The position numbers were made by a program, and so were the translations under genes. From Achromobacter sp. UMC46 (GTDB lineage: Bacteria; Pseudomonadota; Gammaproteobacteria; Burkholderiales; Burkholderiaceae_B): a DNA stretch of 64,000 nucleotides. Under the pieces are notes generated by a model, which saw only the letters and a program-made list of their open reading frames with translations, ran no database searches and had not been told where the DNA came from. Below, piece after piece: positions 19,690 to 28,176 of this stretch; within the stretch, counting starts at the first letter, position 1; each line of letters begins with the position of its first letter. Location: contig NZ_LZZS01000005.1 in NCBI RefSeq assembly GCF_014170335.1, forward strand, positions 434,001 to 498,000, given 5' to 3'.

Positions 19690-19935
19690 ATGGGTCGTAG
19701 TAATCGGGAAATCGCCAACCGCCCACGGCTTCCATCGCTCTGGCAACTGCCGGAACGCCCGCACAAGCCGCTTGCCATGCGATTTGAGTACGCATGGAAC
19801 AAAGCACGTACCGCGGCAGCGGTTGGAGGCCTGCGCCTGCATGACTCGCACCTTACCGTGGGGATGCGCCTCCGACCGGCGGGATTTCAGATCGGCCCCA
19901 AAACGAGATCCTATGGCACGGCGGTGGGGGCATGA
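19690..19935 (+). pseudogene. Decayed tyrosine-recombinase (phage-type integrase) fragment
   Basis: The frame reads LPERPHKPLAMRFEYAWNKA then RTAAAVGGLRLHDSHLTVGM. This resembles the box-II region of tyrosine recombinases (F-xx-AW-xx-AR...LRxHDLRHT...M.AG). The HDLRHT core is altered to HDSHLT, and both the N-terminal part and the catalytic C-terminal tyrosine region are absent. It lies 60 bp inside the right copy of the 55-bp direct repeat, where an integrase of an integrated element would be expected. Confidence 0.5.
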
Positions 19936-19993
19936 CGAACACTATGCAGTTGCCCAGCTGCGTATGATCGCCTGAGCCGATTTCACTAAGTCA

Positions 19994-20048
19994 TTGAAAT
20001 AACTAGAAGTAATGAAAAGGCATAAGGAAATCCCCTATTAGGGAATTT
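19994..20048 (+). repeat. 55-bp direct repeat, right copy
   Basis: Matches 13779-13833 at 52 of 55 positions (differences A/G, G/A, G/A). It merges into the full palindrome at 20015-20061. Candidate right attachment site. Confidence 0.8.
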
Positions 20049-20061
20049 GCTTATGCCTTTT
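20015..20061. promoter_or_regulatory. 47-bp near-perfect palindrome upstream of the LysR operon
   Basis: Outer arms AAAAGGCATAAG and CTTATGCCTTTT pair perfectly. Inner arms AAATCCCCTA and TAGGGAATTT pair with three mismatches, so almost all of 47 bp is self-complementary. It ends 61 bp before the LysR start codon. It could be an operator for the LysR or a CysB-like regulator, a bidirectional terminator, or part of a recombination site. Confidence 0.6.
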
Positions 20062-20122
20062 AACTATTTGCAGCGCGCATACTTGCCGGGCAAGAATTCG
20101 TCCTGAGCATAAAGCAACACAG

Positions 20123-21100
20123 ATGGAATTACGTCAACTCGAGGCCTTCGCGGCCGTCATGTCTACAGGTAGCGTCACCGCTGCCGGGCGTTTGCTCGGG
20201 CGTTCGCAGCCGGCCATCAGCCGCTTGCTGCAAGAACTGGAAGCGGAGATCGGCTATGCGTTGTTCAGCCGCAGCGGCCCCCGCGTCACGCCTACCGAGC
20301 AGGGCTTCCTGCTGTATGACGATGTGGAACGCGCGCTGGCCGGCTTGCAGCAGATCCGCAGCCGCGCCGAAGAGATCGCCCGCGGGCAGGCCAAGCCGCT
20401 GCTGTTGGCCGCGACCTCGGCCCTGGCGGCCGGGCTGCTGCCCGAGGCGCTCAAGCGCATCGAGCCCCAAACCGACGCCACCCGCATCCAGGTGCGCAGC
20501 GCCTCCCCCGAACGCGTGGTGCACGCGGTGCTGACCGGCGCCGCGCAACTGGGCGCGACCAGCCTGCCGCTTGAACATCGCGGGCTGAACGTGCATTGGA
20601 TCGGGCAGGCGCCCTGTGTGGTCGCGTTGCCAGAGGGCGATGCACTGACCGTCCAAGACGTCGTGCCCGTCACGGCCCTGGCCGGACGCCGCCTGATCAC
20701 GATGGCCAATCCCTATCGCCTGCGCCGCCGGCTGGACGCCGCATTGGCGCCCGACGGCAATGCGCCCGGCACCATCGAAACCAATTCGTCCGTTAACGCC
20801 CTGGCCGCCGTCCGCGCGGGCCTTGGCGTGTCGGTGCTGGAACCGATCACCGCTTACGGCGTCCCGATGCCGGGCGTGGCGATCCGGCCCATCGACCTGG
20901 ACATCCCTTTTTTCTTTGGGGTCATCACCCCGCAGTCGCAACCCCTGACGCCGGCCTGCCAGGCCATGGCCGACGCGCTGGCCGATGCCGCCGCCGCCCT
21001 GCTGCCGGGCTTTGTGCTGCACGACGCGTGCGAGCATTCGGCGCTGTTGCAGTCGATCTACGGTGATGACGCCCCTGTTTTGGAAACCCCCGCACTATGA
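20123..21100 (+). CDS. LysR-family regulator, first gene of the monooxygenase/ABC operon
   Basis: 325 aa. Helix-turn-helix MELRQLEAFAAVMSTGSVTA then AGRLLGRSQPAISRLLQELE, followed by a substrate-binding effector domain (NSSVNALAAVRAGLGVSVLE). Its stop overlaps the next start (ATGA at 21097-21100), so unlike most LysR genes it is the leading gene of the operon it probably controls and should autoregulate. The 47-bp palindrome just upstream is a candidate binding site. Confidence 0.92.
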   Translation: MELRQLEAFAAVMSTGSVTAAGRLLGRSQPAISRLLQELEAEIGYALFSRSGPRVTPTEQGFLLYDDVERALAGLQQIRSRAEEIARGQAKPLLLAATSALAAGLLPEALKRIEPQTDATRIQVRSASPERVVHAVLTGAAQLGATSLPLEHRGLNVHWIGQAPCVVALPEGDALTVQDVVPVTALAGRRLITMANPYRLRRRLDAALAPDGNAPGTIETNSSVNALAAVRAGLGVSVLEPITAYGVPMPGVAIRPIDLDIPFFFGVITPQSQPLTPACQAMADALADAAAALLPGFVLHDACEHSALLQSIYGDDAPVLETPAL

Positions 21101-22584
21101 ATCAGCCCATCGCCACCCCGCCGCAAGGCTTAGCCGCGCTGGAAGCGCGCCTGCGGCAAGACTTGTCCTGGCTGGAGATCCCCGCCAAGAGCTGGGTCGC
21201 CCCGCGCCTGGTGGACGGCCAGCAAGTGCTGGACGTCGTCATCATTGGCGGCGGCATGGCCGGCTTGGCTGCGGCGGCGTCGTTGACGCATCTGGGCATT
21301 ACCGCGCCGATCTTTGACCAGGCGCCCGAAGGCTATGAAGGCCCGTGGGCCACGACGGCCCGCATGGAAACGCTGCGTTCGCCCAAGCAATTGACCGGCC
21401 CTGCCCTGGGCTTGCCCGCGCTGACGTTCCGCGCCTGGTTCGAAGCGCAATTCGGCTCGGCCGAATGGGACGCGCTGGACAAGATTCCGCGCCTGCAATG
21501 GATGGACTACCTGCGCTGGTATCGCCGCGTGCTGAACCTGGACGTGCGCAACGAACACCGCGTGTTGTCGGTGCAGCCGCGTGCCGACCGTCTGGTGCAG
21601 CTGGACGTGGAATCGCCCGCCGGCCGCAACACCGTGCTGGCCCGCCGTGTTGTGCTGGCCACCGGCCGCGACGGCCTGGGCGGCGCCTATGTGCCTGACT
21701 TTGCCAAGAAACTGCCGCGTGACCGCTGGGCGCATTCGTCCGACGTGATGGACTACGCCACGCTGGCCGGCAAGCGCGTCGGCGTCGTGGGCGCGGGCGC
21801 GTCCGCCATGGACAGCGCCGGCACGGCGCTGGAAGCCGGCGCCGCCAGCGTCGACCTGCTGATCCGCCGCAACGATATTCCGCGTGTGAACAAAGGCAAA
21901 GGCGCGGGCAACCCCGGCCTGACCCACGGCCACCTGACCCTGCCCGACGAATGGAAGTGGAAGATCCGCCACTACATCAACGCCGCGCAAGTGCCGCCCC
22001 CGCGCGGCAGCACCTTGCGCGTGTCGCGCTTCCCGAACGCCCGCTTCAACCTGGGCTGTGGCGTGCAAGACCTGGCAATGGTGGGCGACGACATCCACGT
22101 CACCACGCCCAAAGGCCTGTTCGTGCTGGACTTCCTGATCTTCTCCACGGGCTTTCGTATCGACTGGACCGTGCGCCCGGAATTCGCGCCGCTGGCGCCT
22201 CACGTGCGCAACTGGGGCGATCGCTACACCCCGCCCGCCGGCGAAGAAGACCAGGAACTGCATGACTCGCCCGACTTGGGCGCCGTCTTCGAGCTGCAAG
22301 AAAAAGTCCCCGGCGCCTGCCCGGGTCTGGACCGCGTGCACTGCTTTTCCTACCCCGCTGCGCTGACGCAAGGCACGATCTCGGGCGACATCCCCGCCAT
22401 CAGCGACGGCGCCAAGCGTCTGGCGCAAGGCATCGCCGGCCTGTTCTATCGCGAAGACGTCGAAACGTACTACGCCAACATGGAAGCGTTTTCGGAACCG
22501 GAAGTGTTCGGCGATGAATGGACGCCTGCCCCACCGCCCGCGGCAATCGCCACCCCGGCCTCGCAAGCGGAGACCACGCAATGA
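21097..22584 (+). CDS. FAD-dependent NAD(P)-binding monooxygenase (flavin-containing/Baeyer-Villiger type)
   Basis: 495 aa, cytosolic. FAD-binding VVIIGGGMAGLAAAASLTHL (about residues 46-65), a second Rossmann motif GKRVGVVGAGASAMDSAGTA (about 226-245) for NADPH, and ATGRDGLGG and IFSTGF at the family's FAD contact positions. The order matches N-hydroxylating and flavin-containing monooxygenases that insert one oxygen into a C, N or S centre. It overlaps both neighbours by ATGA. With the peptide-type importer behind it, the substrate is probably imported and oxidised. Confidence 0.85.
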   Translation: MNQPIATPPQGLAALEARLRQDLSWLEIPAKSWVAPRLVDGQQVLDVVIIGGGMAGLAAAASLTHLGITAPIFDQAPEGYEGPWATTARMETLRSPKQLTGPALGLPALTFRAWFEAQFGSAEWDALDKIPRLQWMDYLRWYRRVLNLDVRNEHRVLSVQPRADRLVQLDVESPAGRNTVLARRVVLATGRDGLGGAYVPDFAKKLPRDRWAHSSDVMDYATLAGKRVGVVGAGASAMDSAGTALEAGAASVDLLIRRNDIPRVNKGKGAGNPGLTHGHLTLPDEWKWKIRHYINAAQVPPPRGSTLRVSRFPNARFNLGCGVQDLAMVGDDIHVTTPKGLFVLDFLIFSTGFRIDWTVRPEFAPLAPHVRNWGDRYTPPAGEEDQELHDSPDLGAVFELQEKVPGACPGLDRVHCFSYPAALTQGTISGDIPAISDGAKRLAQGIAGLFYREDVETYYANMEAFSEPEVFGDEWTPAPPPAAIATPASQAETTQ

Positions 22585-23555
22585 CCGGTTGGTTGATACG
22601 CCGTGTCGCGCAAGCGGCGGTGGTGGTGTTGCTGATGACCTTGATCGTCTTCGTGGGCCTGCACGCCATCGGCAACCCCGTGGACATCCTGATCGGCCAA
22701 GACGTCGACCAGGTCGACCGCGCCCGCATCATCGCGGAGCTTGGCCTGGACAAACCGCTGTGGCAGCAATACCTGGGCTTTCTGAACGGGGCGCTGCACG
22801 GCAACCTGGGCAACAGCTTCGTCTACAACATTCCCGCCATTGAACTCGTCATCCAGCGCCTGCCCGCTACGCTTGAACTGGCGATTAGCGCGCTGGGTCT
22901 GGCCGTCATCATCGGCCTGCCGCTGGGCTTGATTGCCGGCCTGTACCCCGATAGCCGCTTTTCGAAAATGATCATGGCCGGCAGCATCGTCGGCTTCTCG
23001 CTGCCCACCTTCTGGGTGGCGCTGATGCTGATCATGACGTTCAGCGTGTCGCTCGGCTGGCTGCCCGCCAGCGGCCGTGGGCAGACGGTGGAATTCCTGG
23101 GCTTTCAGTGGTCGTGGTTGACTGCCGATGGCTGGCGCCATTTGATCTTGCCCGCGCTGAACCTGTCGCTGTTCAAGATTTCGCTCGTCATCCGCCTGAC
23201 GCGCGCTGGCGTGCGCGACGTGATGCCGCTGGACTTCGTGAAGTTCGCCCGCGCCAAAGGCTTGTCGCCATTTCGTGTGGTCTGTGTACACGTGCTGCGC
23301 AACACGATGATCCCGCTGGTGACCGTGCTGGGCCTGGAGCTGGGTTCGACCATTGCGTTCGCCGTCATCACGGAAAGCATCTTCTCGTGGCCGGGCGCCG
23401 GCAAGCTGATCCTGGACAGCCTGAACGCGCTGGACCGCCCCGTCATCGTGGCCTATTTGATTGTGGTCGTGTGCCTGTTCGTGACGCTGAACCTGATCGT
23501 CGACATTCTTTATAAAGTGCTGGACCCCCGGGTACGGCTGGAGGGCTCGGCATGA
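22581..23555 (+). CDS. Peptide-type ABC transporter permease, DppB-like
   Basis: 324 aa from MTGWLIRRVAQAAVVVLLMT (22581), overlapping the monooxygenase stop; the longer frame lies inside that gene. Six membrane helices in the DppB/OppB pattern. The EAA loop is VMPLDFVKFARAKGLSPFRV, then LRNTMIPLVTVLGLELGSTI. Inner-membrane half of the translocation pore, paired with the next gene. Confidence 0.93.
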   Translation: MTGWLIRRVAQAAVVVLLMTLIVFVGLHAIGNPVDILIGQDVDQVDRARIIAELGLDKPLWQQYLGFLNGALHGNLGNSFVYNIPAIELVIQRLPATLELAISALGLAVIIGLPLGLIAGLYPDSRFSKMIMAGSIVGFSLPTFWVALMLIMTFSVSLGWLPASGRGQTVEFLGFQWSWLTADGWRHLILPALNLSLFKISLVIRLTRAGVRDVMPLDFVKFARAKGLSPFRVVCVHVLRNTMIPLVTVLGLELGSTIAFAVITESIFSWPGAGKLILDSLNALDRPVIVAYLIVVVCLFVTLNLIVDILYKVLDPRVRLEGSA

Positions 23556-24469
23556 GCACCACTGCAACCCCTGAGAAGGTTCCCGCCCTGCGCCGCGAAT
23601 CGCCCTGGCGCCGCAACCTGACCGAATTCATGTCGTCCAAGACGGCGGTGTTCGGCCTGGCCGTGGCCACCCTGCTGATCCTGGCCGCCATCTTTGCGCC
23701 GTGGATCTCGCCGCAGAATCCGTATGACCTGCTGCAAATCGACGTGCTGGATTCCCGCATGCCGCCGGGTTCCATGAACGGCCTGGACACCTTCCACTAC
23801 TGGCTGGGCACCGACGGCCAAGGGCGCGATCTGTTGTCCGGCATTCTGTATGGCCTGCGCATCAGCTTGATGGTGGGCGTGGGCTCGGCCGTTATCGCCG
23901 GCATCGTCGGCACGCTGCTGGGCTTGCTGGCCGCCTACGCGGGCGGCAAGGTTGATGCGTTCATCATGCGCTTGGTCGACCTGATCCTGTCGTTCCCGTC
24001 CATCCTGGTTGCCATGATGATCCTGGCCTATCTGGGCAAGGGCGTGGGCAACGTGGTGCTGACGCTGGTGATTCTGGAATGGGCCTATTACGCCCGCACC
24101 GCGCGCGGCCAGGCACTGGTGGAACGCCGCCGTGAATACGTTGAAGCCGCCCGCTGCCTGGACATTCCCAACTGGCGGATCATGTTGAAGCACATCCTGC
24201 CCAACTGCCTGCCGCCGCTGATCGTCATTGGCACCTTGCAGATTGCGCGCGCCATCACGCTGGAGGCCACGTTGAGCTTTCTGGGCCTGGGCGTGCCGGT
24301 GACCGAACCGTCGCTGGGCCTGCTGATTTCCAACGGCTTTCAATACATGCTGTCCGGTGAATACTGGATCAGTTTCTACCCCGGCATCGCGCTGCTGATC
24401 ACCATCGTCGCCATCAACCTGGTGGGCGACCGCCTGCGCGACGTGCTGAACCCAAGGACTCACAAATGA
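23552..24469 (+). CDS. Peptide-type ABC transporter permease, DppC-like
   Basis: 305 aa. The N-terminal OppC leader (WRRNLTEFMSSKTAVFGLAV) precedes about five helices. LGTDGQGRDLLSGILYGLRI is the family signature, and the EAA loop is REYVEAARCLDIPNWRIMLK then HILPNCLPPLIV. Overlaps the previous stop by four bases. Second half of the pore. Confidence 0.93.
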   Translation: MSTTATPEKVPALRRESPWRRNLTEFMSSKTAVFGLAVATLLILAAIFAPWISPQNPYDLLQIDVLDSRMPPGSMNGLDTFHYWLGTDGQGRDLLSGILYGLRISLMVGVGSAVIAGIVGTLLGLLAAYAGGKVDAFIMRLVDLILSFPSILVAMMILAYLGKGVGNVVLTLVILEWAYYARTARGQALVERRREYVEAARCLDIPNWRIMLKHILPNCLPPLIVIGTLQIARAITLEATLSFLGLGVPVTEPSLGLLISNGFQYMLSGEYWISFYPGIALLITIVAINLVGDRLRDVLNPRTHK

Positions 24470-25476
24470 CCGACCGCACCGCTACCGGCGCGCCGGCCAC
24501 GCTTGAAGTGCGCAACCTGCGCACGCACTTCCATACCCGCGCGGGCGTGCTGCCCGCCGTGGACGACGTGTCGTTCACGCTGGAGCGCGGCAAAATCCTG
24601 GGCCTGGTCGGTGAATCCGGCTCGGGCAAATCCGTGACGGGCTTTTCCATCATGGGTCTGGTCGACGCGCCGGGCCGCATCGTGGGCGGCGAAGTGCTGT
24701 TTCAAGGCCGCGACCTGACCAAGCTGGCCCCGCGCGAACTGCGCCGCCTGCAAGGCAACCGCATCGCCATGATCTTTCAAGATCCGATGATGACGCTGAA
24801 CCCCGTCTTGCGGGTGGACGTGCAGATGATCGAAACGGTGCGCGCGCATAACAAGATGAGCAAGCGCGAAGCGCGCACGCTGGCGCGCGACACGCTGGGC
24901 ATGATGGGCATCCCCAGCCCCGAAGAACGCTTGCTGGCCTACCCGCATCAGCTGTCTGGCGGCATGCGCCAGCGCGTGGCCATTGCCATCGCCATGCTGC
25001 ATCGCCCTGACCTGATCATTGCCGACGAACCCACCACCGCGCTGGACGTCACCATCCAGGCGCAGATTCTGTCTGAAGTGCAAAAGCTCGCGCAGCAGCA
25101 CGGCACCAGCCTGATCTGGATCACGCATGATCTGTCGGTCGTGGCAGGCTTGGCCGATGACGTGGCCGTGATGTATGCCGGCCGCATCGTTGAACACGGC
25201 AAGGTCGACGACGTGCTCGACCGCCCGCAGCACCCCTACACGGTGGGCCTGATCGACAGCCTGCCCAGCAATAACCTGCGGGGCCAGCGCCTGCGCCAGA
25301 TTCCCGGCATGACGCCCAACCTGCTGCACCTGCCCGCCGGTTGTGCGTTTTCCGCGCGCTGCTCGCGCGCCACCGCCGCCTGTGGCCAGCAACCCGGCAT
25401 CACTCAAGCCCTGCCCGAACACGACGTGCGCTGCTTCCATCCGACTATCCAGATCCACAACGAGGTGACGGCATGA
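24466..25476 (+). CDS. Peptide-type ABC transporter ATPase, DppD/OppD-like
   Basis: 336 aa. Walker [10 protein letters not shown]-loop in [12 protein letters not shown], signature [14 protein letters not shown], Walker [13 protein letters not shown], switch His in WITHDLSV. The C-terminal OppD extension has cysteines ([20 protein letters not shown]), which coordinate a 4Fe-4S cluster in dipeptide relatives. Overlaps neighbours by ATGA. Couples ATP hydrolysis to import with the next subunit. Confidence 0.95.
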   Translation: MTDRTATGAPATLEVRNLRTHFHTRAGVLPAVDDVSFTLERGKILGLVGESGSGKSVTGFSIMGLVDAPGRIVGGEVLFQGRDLTKLAPRELRRLQGNRIAMIFQDPMMTLNPVLRVDVQMIETVRAHNKMSKREARTLARDTLGMMGIPSPEERLLAYPHQLSGGMRQRVAIAIAMLHRPDLIIADEPTTALDVTIQAQILSEVQKLAQQHGTSLIWITHDLSVVAGLADDVAVMYAGRIVEHGKVDDVLDRPQHPYTVGLIDSLPSNNLRGQRLRQIPGMTPNLLHLPAGCAFSARCSRATAACGQQPGITQALPEHDVRCFHPTIQIHNEVTA

Positions 25477-26489
25477 CTGTATCCGCCGCCCCCACTCCGC
25501 TGATTGACCTTTCGCAAGTCAGCAAGCGCTTTGGCGAAAGAAAGGTCGGCGCAGCCGGCCGCGCCATGCAGCGCATGGGCTTGTCCAAGCCGCCCGCCAT
25601 TACGCGCGCGGTCGACAACGTGGACCTGATCGTGAACCCCGGCGAAGTCGTCGGCCTGGTGGGTGAATCTGGCTGCGGCAAATCCACGCTGGGCCGCATC
25701 GCCGCAGGCTTGTTGACGCCATCGGGCGGTGAAGTGCGCATCAACGGCGTGCGCCCCTCGGACATGACGTCGGCCCAAGCCCATGCCGCGCGCCTGACCG
25801 TGCAGATGATTTTCCAGGACCCCTACGCCAGCCTTAACCCGCGCCTGCGCGTGGACGAGATCGTGGGCGAAGCGGCCCGCATCCACGGCCTGGTCGGCAA
25901 TGGCGACTTTGACGACTACGTCAGCGCCCAGCTGGAACGCGCGGGGCTCGACCCTGCCCTGCGCCAACGCTACCCGCACCAATTCAGCGGCGGCCAGCGC
26001 CAGCGCATCGGCATCGCCCGCGCGCTAGCCGTGCAGCCGTCCATGCTGGTGTGCGACGAAGCCGTGGCCGCGCTGGACGTCTCCATCCAAGCCCAGATCC
26101 TGAACCTGTTCATGGACCTGCGCGAAGAACTGAACCTGACGTATCTGTTCATCAGCCATGACCTTGGCGTGGTGGAACACCTGTCTGACCGCGTCGTCAT
26201 CATGTACCTGGGCCGCGTCGTGGAAACGGCCACGGTGGACGAAGTGTTCCAGCGCCCCAACCACCCGTACACGCAAGCGCTGCTGGCGGAAATTCCCAGC
26301 CTGAAGTCGCGCCACAAGGTCTTTACTGCGATCAAAGGCGAGATTCCCAGCCCGCTGAACCCGCCCGGCGGCTGCCATTTCCATCCGCGATGTCCGCATG
26401 CGATGCCGCGCTGCAAGACCGAAGTTCCCACGTTGAAGGGAATCGCCATCAACCATTTAAGCGCCTGTCATTTGAACGACATGGCCTGA
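25473..26489 (+). CDS. Peptide-type ABC transporter ATPase, DppF/OppF-like
   Basis: 338 aa from [20 protein letters not shown] (25473, ATGA overlap); the longer open frame lies within the preceding gene. Walker A GESGCGKS, MIFQDPYASLNPRLRV, signature FSGGQRQRIGIARALAV, Walker B MLVCDEAVAALDVS, FISHDLGVV. C-terminal PPGGCHFHPRCPHAMPRCKT is the cluster-binding extension. In the Walker B-flanking loop DEPVSALD reads DEAVAALD; the catalytic Glu is kept. Confidence 0.95.
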   Translation: MTVSAAPTPLIDLSQVSKRFGERKVGAAGRAMQRMGLSKPPAITRAVDNVDLIVNPGEVVGLVGESGCGKSTLGRIAAGLLTPSGGEVRINGVRPSDMTSAQAHAARLTVQMIFQDPYASLNPRLRVDEIVGEAARIHGLVGNGDFDDYVSAQLERAGLDPALRQRYPHQFSGGQRQRIGIARALAVQPSMLVCDEAVAALDVSIQAQILNLFMDLREELNLTYLFISHDLGVVEHLSDRVVIMYLGRVVETATVDEVFQRPNHPYTQALLAEIPSLKSRHKVFTAIKGEIPSPLNPPGGCHFHPRCPHAMPRCKTEVPTLKGIAINHLSACHLNDMA

Positions 26490-26598
26490 ACCTAATTGGC
26501 CGCGTTGTCCTGAATGCCTTGAATTCCTTCAGTGGCCTGAATGACAACGCAGCCTTCGGAACACTTAACTCGTTCCCCCCCTACCAAGGACCCCGAAC

Positions 26599-28173
26599 AT
26601 GAAACGCCTGATTCTTTCGACCCTGACCGCCGCCATCCTCGGCGCCTCTGCCGTCGCGTCCGCCGACAACCTGACGATCGGTTTTGCCGACCCGCTGTCG
26701 TCCTTGGACCCGCAGCTGAACAACCACGCCGGCGACCGCTCGGTGGCCCTGCACTTCTGGGACTTGCTGATCGAAAACAAGTGGAACAAGCTTCAGCCGG
26801 GCCTGGCCGTCAGCTGGAAACCGCTGGACCCCACCACCTGGGAATTCAAGCTGCGTGAAGGCGTCAAGTGGCAAGACGGCACGCCGTTCACCGCCGACGA
26901 CCTGATCTATTCCTACACCCGCGCGCGCGCCGTGCCGGGCAGCGTGGCAACGTACGCCGGCTACCTGCGCACCATCGACACGATGACCGCCAAAGACCCG
27001 CTGACCCTTATCGTCAAGACCAAGGCGCCCAACCCCGACCTGCCGCTGAACCTGGCATCCGTACACGTCGTCAGCAAGCACGTCGGTGAAAAGTCCACGA
27101 CCGAAGACTACAACTCGGGCAAGGCCATGGTTGGCACCGGCCCGTACAAGTTCGTGTCCTACACGCCGGGCGACCGCGTCATCATGGAACGCAACGACGG
27201 CTACTGGGGCGACAAAGCCACCTGGGACAAGGTCAACTACCGCTACATCAACAACGCCGCCTCGCGCACCGCTGCGCTCTTGGCCGGTGACGTGGACGTG
27301 ATCGACAAGGTCTCGGTGTCGGACCTGGCCAAGCTGCAAAAGGCCGCCAACATCTCGGTGTACCCGTACGACGGCCTGCGCGTCATGATCCTGCAACCCA
27401 GCTTCAACCCCGCGCCCAACCCGTACATCACCGACAACAACGGCAAGCCGCTGGACAAGAACCCGCTGCTGGACCTGCGCGTGCGTCAAGCGCTGAACCT
27501 GGCCATCAACCGCAAGGCCATTTCCGACCGCATACTGCAAGGCGCGGCCACCGAAGCCAACCAGTGGATGCCCAAGGGCACCTTCGGCTACAACCCCGAC
27601 GTGAAAGACATCCCCAACGACGTCGCGCAAGCCAAGAAACTGCTGGCCGAAGCGGGCTTTCCCGACGGCTTCAAGCTGACCATGCACGTGCCGAACGACC
27701 GCTACCCGCAAGGCCCGGAAACGGCCCAAGCGGTGGCGCAGTTCTGGACCCGCGTAGGCGTGAAAACCCAAGTGGAAGTCGTGCCATGGGCCGTGTACTC
27801 GGGCCGCGCCAACAAGAACGAATTCGCCGTCAGCATGCTGGCGTGGGGCAACGGCACGGGTGAAGCCAGCTACGCGCTGGTCAACATCCTGGCCACCGTC
27901 GACGCCAAGAAGGGCCTGGGCGCGTCCAACTGGGGCCACTACTCCAACCCCAAGGTGGACGCTGCGCTGGAACAGTCCACGTCGGAATTCGATGTGGCCA
28001 AGCGTGAAGCCATCCTGCGCGACTCGGTCAAGCTGGTGGCTGACGACGTCGCCATCTTCCCGCTGTTCCACTACAAGAACATCTGGGCCACCAAGAAGGG
28101 CCTGAAGGTCACCCCGATGACCAGCGACCGCACGGCCGCCATGATGGTCACCAAAGAACCGGCCGGTAAATAA
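26599..28173 (+). CDS. Peptide-type ABC transporter periplasmic binding protein (SBP family 5)
   Basis: 524 aa, signal peptide cleaved near ASA-DN (residue about 23). Family 5 hallmarks: GFADPLSSLDPQLNNHAGDR, WEFKLREGVKWQDGTPFTAD (SBP_bac_5 signature), YINNAASRTAALLAGDVDVI, LDLRVRQALNLAINRKAISD. It binds the ligand in the periplasm and hands it to the four subunits encoded just upstream. A 109-bp gap separates it from the ATPase gene; AAGGA lies shortly before the ATG. Confidence 0.95.
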   Translation: MKRLILSTLTAAILGASAVASADNLTIGFADPLSSLDPQLNNHAGDRSVALHFWDLLIENKWNKLQPGLAVSWKPLDPTTWEFKLREGVKWQDGTPFTADDLIYSYTRARAVPGSVATYAGYLRTIDTMTAKDPLTLIVKTKAPNPDLPLNLASVHVVSKHVGEKSTTEDYNSGKAMVGTGPYKFVSYTPGDRVIMERNDGYWGDKATWDKVNYRYINNAASRTAALLAGDVDVIDKVSVSDLAKLQKAANISVYPYDGLRVMILQPSFNPAPNPYITDNNGKPLDKNPLLDLRVRQALNLAINRKAISDRILQGAATEANQWMPKGTFGYNPDVKDIPNDVAQAKKLLAEAGFPDGFKLTMHVPNDRYPQGPETAQAVAQFWTRVGVKTQVEVVPWAVYSGRANKNEFAVSMLAWGNGTGEASYALVNILATVDAKKGLGASNWGHYSNPKVDAALEQSTSEFDVAKREAILRDSVKLVADDVAIFPLFHYKNIWATKKGLKVTPMTSDRTAAMMVTKEPAGK

Positions 28174-28176
28174 GCC

